A DNA stretch of 64,000 bases, from assembly GCA_022828595.1 (NCBI GenBank), contig JAKGHH010000005.1:55237655-55301654 (forward strand), given 5' to 3'. Shown piece by piece: positions 24,201 through 36,701 of the stretch (the first letter of the stretch is position 1; every line of letters begins with the position of its first letter). Source of the stretch: Nelumbo lutea (lineage: Eukaryota; Streptophyta; Magnoliopsida; Proteales; Nelumbonaceae). The translations under genes were made by a program, and so were the position numbers. Under the pieces are notes generated by a model. That model made no database searches and was not told where the DNA came from. It saw nothing but the letters and a program-made list of their open reading frames with translations.

Positions 24201-27200
24201 CGTTGCCCACATCGTTCAGAAGTTCAAAGTCTAGTTCTTGCTGAAACAGAGTGTAAGAGATAATTCTCTATGTTTTTAACACCTTTTGAGCCCCACTTAC
24301 CTGTGAAACCTATTGATTTATACTTGTAGATTTATATTAGGGGAATTTATGATTTGCCCCACCTCATAAATTTTTATTGGCTTGTGTTTTATTTGCCAAA
24401 ACCCCCACCCACGATACAATACCCTCCCTTGTATTTTGATAGATTCCCCCATCTTTTACTGTTCCCAACTGGAGAGACCAATAAAAACTTATGTGGTGGG
24501 GGAATCAATAAAGACCCCTTTATACTAATCAAAAGTGAGATTCCTCTTTTGATAGATGAAGTAACACGAGAAAGTTTCTGACGGAAGCTATACTCATTAG
24601 AGTGCCATGCAATGGCATTATTTCAGCCATTTTTAATGATAAGAAACCAGAATCTTAAGGCCTCTAACACCTGTAAACCTAAAGGAGTGCTTTGGGAATG
24701 TTTAAAGTCATAATTACCAGTAGGGAAGCAAGGTGCCAGCCAGCTGGTTGGTGAGGCCTCCTGCTGGTTGTAGCGCAGACTTGGGATTGAATCCCGCCTG
24801 CACCTGGGTTGGGGGATGGGCTACCCCCCCGTTGAGTAGCCCTTCGAAAGAAATAAAAAAACCAGTAGGGAAGTATAGCCTAAAAGAGCAAGAACTTTGC
24901 CATCTCCATCCCTTCATGCACCCCTAGTATCAAATGGCTTTACCAAAGTGCAACCATCAAAATAACTTTTAACCCTGGAAGGGGATATCATTCCTTGAAT
25001 GGATTAGAGAAGAATGAGACGCTTTTGAATGGAAGCCATCTATAGGTCTAAGATTTTTTATAAGGATACAAGTACAAGTTTTAGAACCTGGCTATTCCAA
25101 GAGAAGGAAAGAAGCATTCAGGCTGTAGAGGATTGCATTTTGACTAGGGCAATCCACTGGTTGAGAACTCTGGACTCCTTTCAAACCTTTTCTTTTGATG
25201 ACTAATAGTCATATCAGGAAGGATAGGACCAGCAGTGTGGGTGCCTCCTGAAGGTTGGGTAAAGCTGAATTTTGATGGTAGTAGCCAAGGCAACCCAGGT
25301 CCTTCAGGTGTAGGAGGGGTGCTAGAGATAAGGACAGCAACATCTTAGCCTTGTTCTCAGGCCCCATGGGAGTAGGAGACTCTAACAGAGCTGAGTTATT
25401 AGCGGCTGTACAAGGTGTTCAGATAGCAGACCAACTAGGAGTTCAGAATCTGGTAATTGAAGGAGACTCCAAAGTTGTTGTGGGATGGTTGACTGTTGAC
25501 AAATCCAGGCTCAGTTATATGGTCCTATAGGGACCTCTTGAGTAAAGTTAATTGGTTTTCAAGGAACATGAATATTACTTCACATTGGGTGGGCAGAACA
25601 GCAAATACCTTAGCGGATTGTTTAGCTAAGCAAGGGGCCTCAAGGGAACAATTGTTTTGGGCAGCTCTTTAATCTTTTGTTTTTGTTTGATGTAATTCTC
25701 TTTTTTCAGGAAAGGTGACATCTCTTGCCTCTCCATGGGTAGCCTGTAATGATTTCACCTCTTGATCTTTTCATTAATAAAATCATATTCATTTAACAAA
25801 AAAAAAAAGAAAAAGTTTTAGAACCTGACACAAGTATTAGGTGCCAAACTTGGTAAGTCTGAAAAAATAGGATTCAGGGTCAACAGGTATAACGTAACTT
25901 TTTCTTTTTGATGAATAAAATTTCATTAAGAATTCATTATCAACAAAATAAACTGTTACAAGCATCCCAACGGGAGGTGCAAGGTGCAGCCTCACCCTTT
26001 AAAAGAAAAGAACAGCACAAAAATCATAAATGGGCCCAATACAACTGATCCCTAGTTACTCCTTTGGCTAAGTAATCAGCAAATGAATTAGCCACCCTTC
26101 CCACCCATTGCATGATTAAATTCATATGTTGTGTTTCCCATTTGAATTTCTTCAATTCATTTCCGTAGCACCATATTACTGAATCTGTATCTCTAAGCCA
26201 ACCCACCACCACCTTGGAGTCCCCTTCTATCACCAAGCACTTCCACCCCTATCTCTCTTGCAATCTGTACACCTTGTAGGACTGCATACAGTTCAGCCCT
26301 TAAAGAGTCTCTATTTCCCATCGGTCCTGAGTATAGTGCTTGCAGATTCCCATCCTTGTCTCTAATGGTTCCTCCAATTCCAGATATTCCCGGGTTGCCT
26401 TGACTATTCCCATCAAAGTTTAGTTTCATGAAGCCTTCCATGGGTGGTGTCCAACTCAGTGGTGTTTTAGCCTTGTGTACTGAACTAGAAGCTACTGAAA
26501 GCCAATTCCTCCAAATGTCAAAGGAGAAACTTTTAAACAGTTCCACAGTTTGTAGCCAATGTATAGTTCTAGCCAAAACACAATCCATAATTTGCTGCTT
26601 CTCTCCTTGTCTTGGAAGATTCTGGCATTTCTTTCTTCCCATAAAGTCCAAACCACTGCTGAACAGGTATAACTTAACTTTTAGATTTTAGTTTCTAATT
26701 ATACATCTTTTATGTTATATGAATATTCTTTTTTTGATAAGCATTTTATGTTATTTATATTTTTTTTATAAATATTTTATGTTATTTACATGAATAATGG
26801 AAGAATTGTTGGGAAAGAAAACAAGTTTTGTATAGAAGCATGATTCAACGGAAACAGTAAATATATGATGATTATGCTTATCAAATACAATTAATACCCA
26901 AATTATATCCTAAGAGTTTGAGGTTCTTTGATCACATATTACAAATTCAATGAAATGATGATCCTCTCAAATGTTGTGTTGATTTCCAGACGTGTCAAGA
27001 AAAAGACAAGGAACCCATTTTGAAGCATCATATGACATATTAACATATATCTGAAGTCAATAGCTGTAAGTTTGGGAAGAAATTTTTTAGTTGGGTCTAT
27101 GATCAGTTATAAGCCTAGTCTCAGGGTCCACAGATAGCAACTACATCCTTGAGCATCAATTGGACAAGAAGGAAGGTGTTTTTAGGAGGACCTTGGACGT

Positions 27201-30200
27201 AGGATGACTGTGGTTGTCAAATATACAAGGAATTTAGGGTAGTAAACCTATCATCTTTTTCTTTTTTCTTTTATTACACGTCATTTTACGTTCAGCATGA
27301 ATAACGTCATTTGCTTCTTTTCCTCTTTTGAGGATTGTTTTGTGCTTCTGACATACAGCTACTCATTGTACATGAAATAACCCTTTACATGATTTTAAAT
27401 ATTAGATATCACTACATATAATACTTTTCCTTATCCAGTAAACCAAAGATTAAAAAAACACAGAAAAAAGAAAATGCTTCCTACATGGGAAGGTTACCAA
27501 TATAATTCAGCTGCCCCACCTCATCCCTAGCTAGTACATCAGTTATAGAGCGAGTATTGGTATCCATATGAACAAATATGTTGGTTCATGTTCTTAGAAA
27601 ATCTACTATACACACACACACAATAGAAGATAGGTAAAACAGTAGCAATAGTCCTACTTTGGAGGGGTTAATCAGAACCCAGCCCAACCCAAGATTCTGC
27701 GCCAGTAGAGTAGACCCCAAATACAACGGATCCCTGTTTATACCATAATCAGCTAGAAATCTTGCTTCTAATGGAATGTCAGGGAATCCATGGGTCATTC
27801 CCCTCAGCTACCATGCATTCTATTACTACTTGAAAATCCCCTTCTATTTTCAAATTGGAGGAAGTTGTTGAATCTCAGACATTGAAGAAGTGCTAGAAGC
27901 TTTGCTCAGATTGAATTACGTTCTCCTATAAGTGAAACTGTGCAATTAACAATTCACAGTCACAATTTATACTCTTCGCATCCCCAAACCACCCTGCATA
28001 AGTGCAAATGTGCAGGAATGAGAATTTCTGTCAATTTCTGAAGTGGTTACATAGGAATTTCTGTACCTGCAAGAACCTGTATCAATACCAGAAGAGAGGT
28101 CTCAAGACTTTGGTCTAAGGATTCTAAGGGTCAGTTCTCAGTAGTTCAGAAGTGGGGCTTCTAAGTCTTCTCAGTGGTGCAGTTGGCAAGATTTTGGGGA
28201 ATTCTATTCCATCTTTGTATATTTTTTTGGTTCTTCGAAGAATTTTATTTTGAGTTGGTATTTCTTCTGTTTTTCATGATTCTTTTTCCTCCTGATACAA
28301 TATCCACAGGCAATGGCTTCTTAGTCTTGGGGACAGTTGATTCTTATGGTCACCTAATTGTGTCTCAACTGGGTACTAGTGGTCAAGGTATCTTTCTCTT
28401 CATTTTCTGTACTTCTATCTGTATAGATAAGACCTACAAGTACTGAAGTTTCTTTTCCTCCTTTCTAACTTTTTTGGTCTATATGAGTTGTTTATTTTTT
28501 TAATTTTTATGCATCTATATTTATTATATTTTATTAATATGCATAACTGATTGTTTCAGATGTTGACAGGCTTACATATTCAGTAGTTCCTCAGGATTGT
28601 GGTGTAGGGGAGGGTAGCTGGGCAGGCCTCTCCTTTAGTCCAAGTTTATGGTCCACGGTACTTAATTTATTATCTTTGAACAAATGGCATGTTAGTATAT
28701 CTTGGATTGGAATTAGTTTTTGACTAGTACGTGCTTGATTTGGAATCCATTGTGGAATATAAGTTGAAGCTATTTACAACTTTGTGTAAACGACTTTCAT
28801 GTTTGTGCATCGAGTCTAAAGCCATGCAATCATGCCTAGCTTCGGTTGATGTGTTAGACTGACTTGTGTTCAATTATGAGATTAGAGATGTAATAGTAGA
28901 ATCAACAGTCGCTGCAAAAACAGAATGTACAAAGGAAATACTTATGCTTTTAAAACTCAAATTTGTTAGTTTCTGTAGAGAAAACTGATGTGGGCCCCCG
29001 GCTGTGGTCCCCACCCCGTTCGTAGGACAGCATGTGCAACTATTATTAGTCATGTCAGTGTTAGTTGGTAGTCAGCTTGTTATTTCAGTGTGTTATTTAT
29101 TTCAGTCTTTTATTTGTTTTTTTCTTGCCATGTAAGTATTAAGGGCAGTCCTGTCCTTTCCCCTATGTACTGAACATAACCTATAAATATTAAGAGAGTG
29201 GTGGCGGCAGATTGATTGAATCTGTTCCTCCTTTCAAACCTTTGTGTACTTCTGGTTCTTCTCTTTTTCCTCCTACTTTTCTTCTACCTTTCCTAAATCT
29301 GAAATCTGTTAGGATTCAAGGCTGATTGTAGTCTTGATCGACTATTGTTTCTATTTATTCCTTTTGACCAAGTGCTTTTTTTGGCTTATGTACGAAGTTT
29401 CTCTACTTCTTTCAGATCTTTCCAATTGTCCCTTACTGTTTGATTCTTCCAGGTAGCTGTTGCTCATAGTTTTTGCAAAAGCATTGATGTTTATGACCAG
29501 GATATTCATCTTCGAAGTTTACGCACGTAAGTATAATTAATTGTTCTGGTTTTGCAAGGTCAGATTTGTGGTTAAGGCTTGAGTAGCTCCAATCTTAATT
29601 TCATTATTGTCTGGCAAAAGATGGATTTAGTGAGTGGATGTAAACAAGTTGGATTTATGAGTTAAATGGAGGGTTTAGTGAACCAAGTTAATTTATAAAT
29701 ATAAAAATTCATAGGATATAAATGCCTCCTTATCGAAAGTCAATTAAATGGTTGAGTCACTAAGTGAAAATTTTGAACTGGTTATGGGTAATGGTGGGAA
29801 TATAGACAATTGAGAGAATGATAGACAAGTGATTAACAGAAAATACAGAGATATTTAAGTGGTATTCTTACTTCAAAAGAACTTCATGTAGTTTCAACCA
29901 TCTTTAAAAAAGCGCAAAAAATTTATGAGGTCATATCTGATTTCACTCAGAAGATAGTGCAGTTACCCTCAAATGGGCAGCAGTGCATGTAAGAAGAGAT
30001 GCAACTCCTTTCTTGTGACAATCAGGATTCTACTACTAATCATGATCATCATCTACCAATGTATATGTTATAATTTATCAAATTCTTGGACTTCTTGGTG
30101 TTTTCCATAAAGCCTATTGCATCATATTTTCTTGTTAAGTCATTATCATCACCCAAGTGTTGTCCCACCTATATGGGGTCGGCTACACGAGTCCTGTTTC

Positions 30201-33200
30201 ACCATTTCGTTCTGTTTAGTGTCATATCTATTGTTAAATTATATCACTTAAATAATTTCTTACTACAACCCATGTCCTTTTTGGTGACCTTCCAGCCCCT
30301 TCAACTTGCAGCAGTCTGCTTTTTCTTATGGTGTTGTAGATGGTCTCTATGCATGTGACTGAACCACCTTAGTCTACTTTCTTTCATTTTATTACCTATT
30401 GGAATTACTCATAGATTTCTTAGAATGGCTTCATTTCTGACCCTCTCCTTTCTAGTTTTTCCACATATCCATCTCTGCATATGCATTTCTGCCACACTTA
30501 TTTTTTGGACATGTTTCTTGACTGCCTACAAACTGCTCCATACAACATTGCTGGCCTTACAACTGTTTTATAGAAACTTCCTTTTATCCTTAGCGGTATT
30601 CACCTATCACATAAGACTCTGGATGTACCATCCATTTTGCCCATCCTATTCTTACTAACATGGTTTGACACAGTTTATTGTATCCAACTTCATTAAGCTT
30701 TGTGCGGAGCTCATTTCTTGGGGATGAAAATTCAATATTGGCTGTTGCTGAGGGCTGTCAGGTCAGTTGCAGGCTTATACACACCTTTAGCTTACTTGAT
30801 GCTAATGATCTTAAAAAAAATCAATAAAATGAGTTTCATTCCTACTTCGTACATTTTGACATATTGCTTGTGTTTCATCTTCCATTTTTTTAATTTTTTT
30901 TTTTTTAATTATTGCAGCTTACCATATGGGACTTGAGAACACATGAGAATGGTGGCTGTGTACAACGAATCTGTGGTTCCGTAGGGGATATTTTATATGC
31001 TATTTGCAGTTCCTCAGATGGGGCAATTGCGGTAGGTGGAGCTGATCGTACTGTAACCATTTATGACCCTCGTAGGTGGGTATCCGAAATGGTTACATTT
31101 GATCCATATCTGAAATTATTTATTTATTTATTTTTTACTTGAAAAGACCTGTTTTTTGCTCCAAAATGTATCTATTTCTGAAATCAAATTAAGCTAAGCT
31201 ACAGAAAGACTATTTGATCATAGCATGTATTGAAGGGTTAATTAGAGAGGACTTCTATGATGTTTGAAATTGATATAGAACCTCCTTTCTCACCTGTACA
31301 TGTTTAAAGAATGAGACAACTTATAATTGGGGAATATTTAGTTGTTGGCTCTCTTCTTAGACTATTTTTCTTTTTCTTTTTCTTTTTTTGTTAATGTTAT
31401 ACAAATAATTCAAGATTCTTACTTGTATTTGACATCTTGGTTGCAGATGGTCAGCTTTTGCAAGATGGGTGAACTGCTCAAAGTATGAGGTGGGTTGATA
31501 AATTAAAGTTCTATATCACATATTAGTTTTCCTCCCAATATCTTATTTTACTTTGAATTTGTGCATCTGACAAGCAAGCCAATCATTATTGTCTTGATTC
31601 CAGAGAAAAAAAAATCATTTTGGATGTTTATGGGTTACAGTCCCTCAAATATCTAGTTTTGCTTTCCAGGAAAATAGTAAAACAAAGCAAGACAGTTATG
31701 GGTTCAGAATGTAAACATGAATTAAGTATTAAAGCTGGGGAAAGCTATAGGCATAGCCCGGTGACGATCTCTTATTCACACCAGCTTTGTCCTTTGGCTA
31801 ATTTAATATAAAGCAAAAAATAATGAAAATTAAACAATTGCTTTTAACATATGCGTAACTATAGTTTTCTTTTTTTATTTGAGCATTTTTACCAAACTAA
31901 AAATTTTATGCATATATTTTTGTATATATGCATGAGTAAAGAACAAATCAAATTGGGTTATATGTATGTATTTGGTTATGTAAGTATGAACATAACAGCT
32001 TGTTCTGTATACATTAGCCTCTTACATATATGCTTGCAAGGTCAGGTTGGGTTCTGTTGGATTGGGTTGGTTCTTATTGGCCCCACCAAGATGCATTTCT
32101 AACAATAGATGTTGAATGATTCGAATGAATGGATGGCTATGATACCAGGATTCCTGGACAAGGGTTTTTTATAATGTGGAACACTTAATTTTTGTTTTGT
32201 TTTCGATATTTTTTTTTTTTTGTGAACTCCATATTCACAACTTCTCAAGCCACTTAGTTTCCATGTGTGGATAACATCGATGGACGGTGGTTATCCCTAC
32301 ATTGCAGCCCACTAAAGAGATTTCTTGTGTTTAAAAGTAACAAATTTGTCAAAAATGGGTGTTAGAGCCGGCTGTACAAGGGTAGTATAGTCCTTTTATG
32401 TTTAGTTATATATGTCTTGTTCAGCCCTTCAATTATGAGTTTCCTGATGTTCAACTCCTTAACTTTCTGGACTCCTTCCATAACTGCAAAGATCTTAGCT
32501 CCAAGGGAATCACCCACTCCAATTGGGCCTGAGAACATGGCAGAAATGACCCCACTTTCATCCCTAAAAACACCCCCAATCCCCGATTGTCCTGGATTTC
32601 CCCTACTACACCCATCAAAGTTTAATTTCATGAATCCACCAGGTGGAGGGGTCCAAGCCACACTCATTACTGACTTGGTCTATATGCAAATTGCAATCTC
32701 TCTCCACTTCCTCAACATGTCACCCACAGCGTAATATGTGAAAAGCTCCAAAGATTTCAGCCACTGTACCGCCCTAATATGTATGATAGCCCTCATATCT
32801 GTTGCTCCTCTCTGAGCTTCTGAGAAAATCCTGGAGTTTCTTTCTTCCCTAAGAGTCCAACATACTGCAGCCCTTAGTCCTCTCCGCATTGTCCTTCCCC
32901 TTTTTATCCGCCACCTGAAAAAAGAAGGGGGAAAAAAGGCCCTGCAAGTCTGATGAGGGATTCCAACTACATCCAAATAGGGAGAAGGCCCATTCCCAAG
33001 TTGACCTTGCAAAATGGCAAGACACTAGTAGGTGAAAACCAGTTTCCTCATTCGCTTTACAAAGAACACACCATTGAGGTGACAAACAAGTATTGGGTCT
33101 CTTCTTTTGGAGTAGATCACCAGTGTTGATTCTTTCCAGGTAGGCTTCCCAACAAAAACTACCAACCTTAGGAGGTATTGCTCTGCACCAAACCTCATCA

Positions 33201-35273
33201 ACAGGGAAAGGGGGGAAGGTAGGACTGGTGGACTGACTTAAGACCTTGAAGAAAGAAGCACAATAAAAGATGCCATTGGGGGTAGGTATCCAAATTCTAG
33301 AATCCGCCCTAGTGGGGTCTAAGACAACGTTATCAAGAAGTGCAATAAGGCTTGAAATACTGTCGAAGTCTGAGTCCCTCAAATCCCTTCTTAGACCCAA
33401 GTTCCACCCAATCCCAGAAGTGGAAGAAGACGGGGTGGTGAAAGACGAGATTGGCTCATTTTTCAAATCAGAAAGAGCATACAAAGAAGGAAGCTGATCC
33501 TTTAGAGGGGCACTCCCCACCTAGGTTTGTTCCCAAAATCTCTCTTCTTTGTTCTCCTCATTATTAGTTAGAGAAACAACCATGAGAGTTGGGGTAGGGA
33601 ATAATGTGTGAATGGAGACCTGAAGTCAGTATTTTGGTAAACAATGAGGTGTTTTTGTTGTGAACTTATGACCATCTCTGACACAACTTTTCCATGGTTA
33701 CAATGTTAGTACTTTCCAACTCATGAATTGATTTTTGTTTCAATAAACTAAATGATGGTAGCTATAGGTAATACCCAAGCACAGCTGGTTGTTTTTAAGA
33801 GTGCACCTGTCATTTTCTTTTGTTGGCCAAGTAGGAGAATGTAAGAATACTGTGGCCTGGATTTTGTTTTGCAGAAAATAACTAGTACTAGGTGGTTCAC
33901 CTTATAAGATGCATAATACCTTAAAACAGTGGCATTTGAACTCACAAATGATATGGAACTAGAGCTGTGATAGACCAAGTTTGGTTCTTTATTAACATGG
34001 CACATTTTTCAATCAAGAGAAAGACAGAATGGATAAATAAGAGAAAAAAGAGCAGTGGTTGGGTGTTCCACAGTGAATTAAAGAAATCCCTGTTCACTGT
34101 AGAGTATGCATACATTCTTTTCCACTTAATGAACACACGATAACCGCATTAGTTTATTGTACAGATTAACATATTTAGCATTGCACTCCTTATTTTAGGA
34201 GAACAGATTTTGTCTAAAAAACTTGGATGTGGCCTAAATATGGAACATGCTTGTTTAGCACTAATTGGTTGAACTTAATATCTGGTGCATTCTATTTATG
34301 CTGGACGTGCAGGAACAGCCAATAAAAAAAAGTTCTGTTGATATGATGGTCATGATCAAATGATGAATGATTTTTCTTCATTTCTCGAAAAATTCTGTAC
34401 CTTGTCCTTGTGCTGTACTCGCATATGATTTATTCCCATGTATACTGCTCAAGACAGTAAATTGTCCATATGGCCGTTTGCATTGACAAGCCTAGCAGTG
34501 CACTAAGACAATTAATGATGGCTTTTTTTATTTGTTGTTTTTTTGGGTTAATGCAGATAACAGGTCTTTCTTTCTCATCAATCGATTCATCTCATATTTA
34601 CATACAAGGTGTTGATTATGAGGTGATTTTTAGTCTCTCTTCCTTCCCTTCAAATTTATAGAATTTGTCTATAGATCGCGATTTGGGATGTATGATGAAA
34701 AGCACACAATGGCAGTGAGCATTTATCTCTTTGACATGCTATAAAATTGAAGTTTCCTTCTGTTCTATATATACATATACTCTATTTCCCTAGTAGAAAG
34801 AATTATCACTTTCTCAGGATGGGGCATTTTGTAACCAAAACCTTCCTCTGGAATGATAAATACATGCTTGCAGGTGTTCTGTGGAGACTGGAAAGATAGC
34901 AAGAAGATATTTTCATTCAGAGGGGATTCCAACTGGCTTGGATTTAGCAAGGTACATTGAAGAGAACATGCACAGAAGTTCCTTTTTAAATGCCAATTAT
35001 GCGACGATCCATTGATGAGTATATCCAAGTCTGAACTGTTGGTACTGGGAATTGTATAATCACGTTCATTCAGGACATTATTATTCTGATGACAAACGTT
35101 CTGTGTAAGTGCCATCTCATTAGCATACTATTCTAATTTTCTTCATTCTGCAGTCTGCCGACAGGGATGTTTTGGGAGGATGGTGCGACTCTGGTAGCAT
35201 TTTTCTGGCCGAGATAGCAAATGAACGTGAGGTTGACATACTTAAAAAGTCTAGCAATGGGTTCCCCAAATGA
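20967..35273 (+). CDS. WD40 repeat-like protein, 13 exons, 334 aa
   Basis: Exons: 20967-20996, 21292-21357, 23825-23890, 24177-24252, 28310-28387, 28560-28657, 29453-29526, 30710-30761, 30918-31075, 31447-31489, 34557-34622, 34874-34951, 35154-35273. All twelve introns are GT-AG and the 1,005 coding bases join in frame to a TGA. The start MAAAEAEAES is the only ATG in frame with exon 2; exon 1 is short, so its assignment is the least sure. The protein shows degenerate WD40 blades: LVLGTVDSYGHLIVSQL (about 84-100), SWAGLSFSP (125-133), ILAVAEGCQLTIWDLRT (172-188), AIAVGGADRTVTIYDPR (216-232), then ITGLSFSS, VFCGDW and GSIFLAEI. WD40 propellers are scaffolds for protein complexes; the exact role of this plant family is unknown to me. 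Coding sequence is only 7% of the locus and introns host many LINEs. The gene looks intact. Confidence 0.88.
21237..21265. repeat. (CT)n microsatellite in WD40 intron 1
   Basis: A run of CT dinucleotides just upstream of the exon 2 acceptor; it may act as an extended polypyrimidine tract. Confidence 0.6.
21915..23750 (-). mobile_element. 5'-truncated L1 LINE in WD40 intron 2
   Basis: Antisense to the host gene. From 5' to 3' it has the end of reverse transcriptase (23744-23181: LKWVINCFKKVTGLQVNLSKS, then YLGMPLG, then the LATWKKCSLSKGGRITLIK thumb region), a zinc-binding zf-RVT region (about 23175-22680: VGNGNRTRFWTDLWWG; CPLCLNNGESAEHLILHC), and an RNase H domain (22427-22113: LSFDGSAQG, GIGGIIQDRDG, EGDSANTIRWL). 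A poly-A tail is visible as a T-run at 21918. Frameshifts separate the segments, so it is dead. The RNase H domain places it among plant L1 elements. Confidence 0.85.
24338..24710. other. Intron 4 sequence, possible decayed MITE
   Basis: 24338-24530 is pyrimidine- and purine-patchy with GATTTGCCCCACC and GGGGGAATC words that may be decayed inverted ends. No exon is supported here. Confidence 0.25.
24729..24860 (+). mobile_element. tRNA-derived SINE
   Basis: A 132-bp insertion flanked by perfect 13-bp copies of accagtagggaag (24716-24728 and 24861-24873). It carries a B-box-like GGGATTGAATCCC (24781-24793), an upstream A-box-like region around 24735-24755, a GTTGAGTAGCCCTTCG tail domain and a short A-rich 3' end. 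The size, direct repeats and Pol III-like boxes are the hallmarks of a plant SINE. Confidence 0.8.
25091..25812 (+). mobile_element. 5'-truncated L1 LINE (RNase H end)
   Basis: Flanked by 15-bp direct repeats aagttttagaacctg (25076-25090 and 25813-25827). It encodes a frameshifted RNase H domain (VKLNFDGSSQGNPGPSGVGG; RAELLAAVQGVQIA; VIEGDSKVVVGWL; HWVGRTANTLADCLAKQG) and ends in a poly-A tail. It lies in WD40 intron 4, sense to the host gene. Confidence 0.85.
25903..26661 (-). mobile_element. 5'-truncated L1 LINE (RNase H end)
   Basis: Flanked by about 20-bp direct repeats (aacaggtataac[g/t]taactt at 25882 and 26662, one mismatch). The - strand encodes RNase H (MKLNFDGNSQGNPGISGIGG at about 26430, then RAELYAVLQGVQIA) in one frame and VIEGDSKVVVGWLRD plus VGRVANSFADYLAKG in another. 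It is inverted relative to the L1 at 25091. Confidence 0.85.
27590..27900 (-). pseudogene. L1 RNase H remnant
   Basis: Short - strand stretch with IEGDFQVVIE- and LEARFLADYG-like pieces, then a GLGWVLINPS tail, as in degraded L1 RNase H domains. No tail or direct repeats identified. Confidence 0.45.
28988..29320 (+). mobile_element. Possible solo LTR in WD40 intron 6
   Basis: Starts TGATGTGGGCCCCCGG, has a TATA-like CCTATAAATATTAAGAG (29178-29194) followed by a CT-rich leader, as in Ty1/copia LTRs. No partner LTR, internal domain or clear 5-bp duplication is seen, so the right boundary is a guess. Confidence 0.4.
30090..30660 (-). pseudogene. RTE-type LINE remnant in WD40 intron 7
   Basis: The - strand encodes a decayed RTE reverse transcriptase end: AMLYGA (about 30550), WFSHMHRDHL-like text, LLQVEGAGRSPKRTWV (about 30300), and the conserved 3' tail seen on the + strand as CCCACCTATATGGGGTCGGCTACACG. 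Many stops. It ends about 50 bp before exon 8. Confidence 0.6.
32360..33530 (-). mobile_element. L1 LINE fragment in WD40 intron 10
   Basis: From 5' to 3' on the - strand: a zf-RVT-like region (33520-32849: IWIPTPNGIF, FPVDEVWCRAIPPKVGSFCW, CVLCKANEETGFHLLVSCHF), a linker (WTLREERNSRIF), then an RNase H start (32640 onward: MKLNFDGCSRGNPGQSGIGG, VMEGVQKVKELNI) cut off after IIEG. There is no poly-A end, so the 3' part was lost. Antisense to the host gene. Confidence 0.8.
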
Positions 35274-35656
35274 ATGCTTAGCTACTTTGTACCCATTGAT
35301 GGGTACTTTTGGATCCTGTAGAAATACAGTACCTGCCTGTGCATCGTTGTGTCGTTTGGACCATGAATTAATACTTTAGAGCATGTTCAACAGTTGACAT
35401 AGATAACTTCAGGATTCTTCATGATTCTGGAAATTATCTTCATTCTAGCATTCTTTCTCCCTTTTTTTTTTTTTTTTTTTTGGAGGTGGCTAAAAAGGTG
35501 CCATACATCTGTATGGCTAAAAGGGTAACATCTTTATCCTTAATTAGTCTTATTAGTAATATGTTAAAACTATGGTGCATCTCTTTGTGTAGTTTTCATT
35601 ATTGGTATGGTTTTAGACTCCTGACCATAATTTGTCATATTCTTTTGTACGAGACA
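35274..35656 (+). other. WD40 3' flank
   Basis: Presumed 3' UTR and flank of the WD40 gene. No strong AATAAA is seen. A poly-T run lies at about 35461-35482. Confidence 0.4.
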
Positions 35657-35878
35657 TCACAACTGTCAAGGGAGCCTGACTGGTCTGAGTTGGGCGAGCA
35701 TGCTTACCTTCTTGATGGCTCATCGCACCTGTTGTACAGTGTACTTGATTTCTTCTACAAGCTTCTTGCTTTGAGAAAGAAAATTGTGCTTACCTTGGAA
35801 ATGTTTCCTTCTTGCCTTTTGAGGGGAGATCCTCTCCTCTCATTTGACCCTTCTCTGCTAATGGGCCATATAACCTGA
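35657..35878 (+). other. Orphan exon-like open frame
   Basis: An open frame ending at a TGA at 35876-35878 contains SQLSREPDWSELGEHAYLL, then SSHLLYSVLDFFYKLLALRK. This has better codon texture than the surrounding DNA. I do not recognise the family. It starts about 400 bp after the WD40 stop and no partner exons were found. It may be a gene fragment, an unannotated exon or chance. Confidence 0.25.
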
Positions 35879-36700
35879 ATTATAATTCTATTGATGGTTT
35901 GGTTGGTTATGTTAGAAGACCTAAGAAGGGCCCCCGTCTTGAAATCACCTATTCAATCTTTAGTTCACCAACTGATTAAAATAATCCAAATGAAAAGAAT
36001 CTGTACCATCGTTAGATTTCTCTCTAATACAATTAAAAGAAAAGATAAGGCCAAAGATTCTCCCATTTTCCAGTCAAAGGTGGACCAAGCAAAAATCCTC
36101 TTTCGTTTCTATTCGCCTTCCTTTCATTACATTTTTTATCCTAATAATTGACTACTTTGCGCTGTTTTTGCTTTTTTTTCTAAAACTCGTGGAAGGGTAA
36201 ATCTTCGAAAGACGAGACTAAAATCCTTGGAACTTGTGGAAGTTAGGCACCCTTTTAGTTTCAATAATGGATAAGATACTGGCAATAATGGGTGGGAATG
36301 AGATTTTGTGCTTATCTAGTTTGATCATGACACTTTAACTGAATGAGAAATGAGATGCCCATGATCCCCATTATTGTCGGGTACCTAGGCCCAACCTCTC
36401 ACATGTAATGCCCTGGATGGACGATGTTATTTGTGTAGACTGAGACTGTGGGAGGTTTGTTGTGGAGGGCCGGAGGCATTCGAAATCACATGGAAATGAA
36501 ATGACTTGTTTTCTGTTGTTTGGTGTTTGAAGCAAGTCTACTACCATACCATACCATACCATGGTCCATGGATTCTTATCCAAATATTTTTTTATGTTTT
36601 TGGCTCAAATTGGTGGTAATGAAAGGTTTTTGATTTGGATTTGTTATAATGAATCCCGATTTTCTCCTTATAGAGTTCTTACACCAACCTCAGTACATCA
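35879..36700. other. Intergenic, no gene recognised
   Basis: Contains a short ATACC tandem repeat at 36541-36561 and otherwise nothing I can classify. Confidence 0.4.
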
Positions 36701-36701
36701 C

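Noticed and set aside
32417..32734. 105-residue + strand frame
   Set aside because: Antisense to the L1 RNase H fragment.
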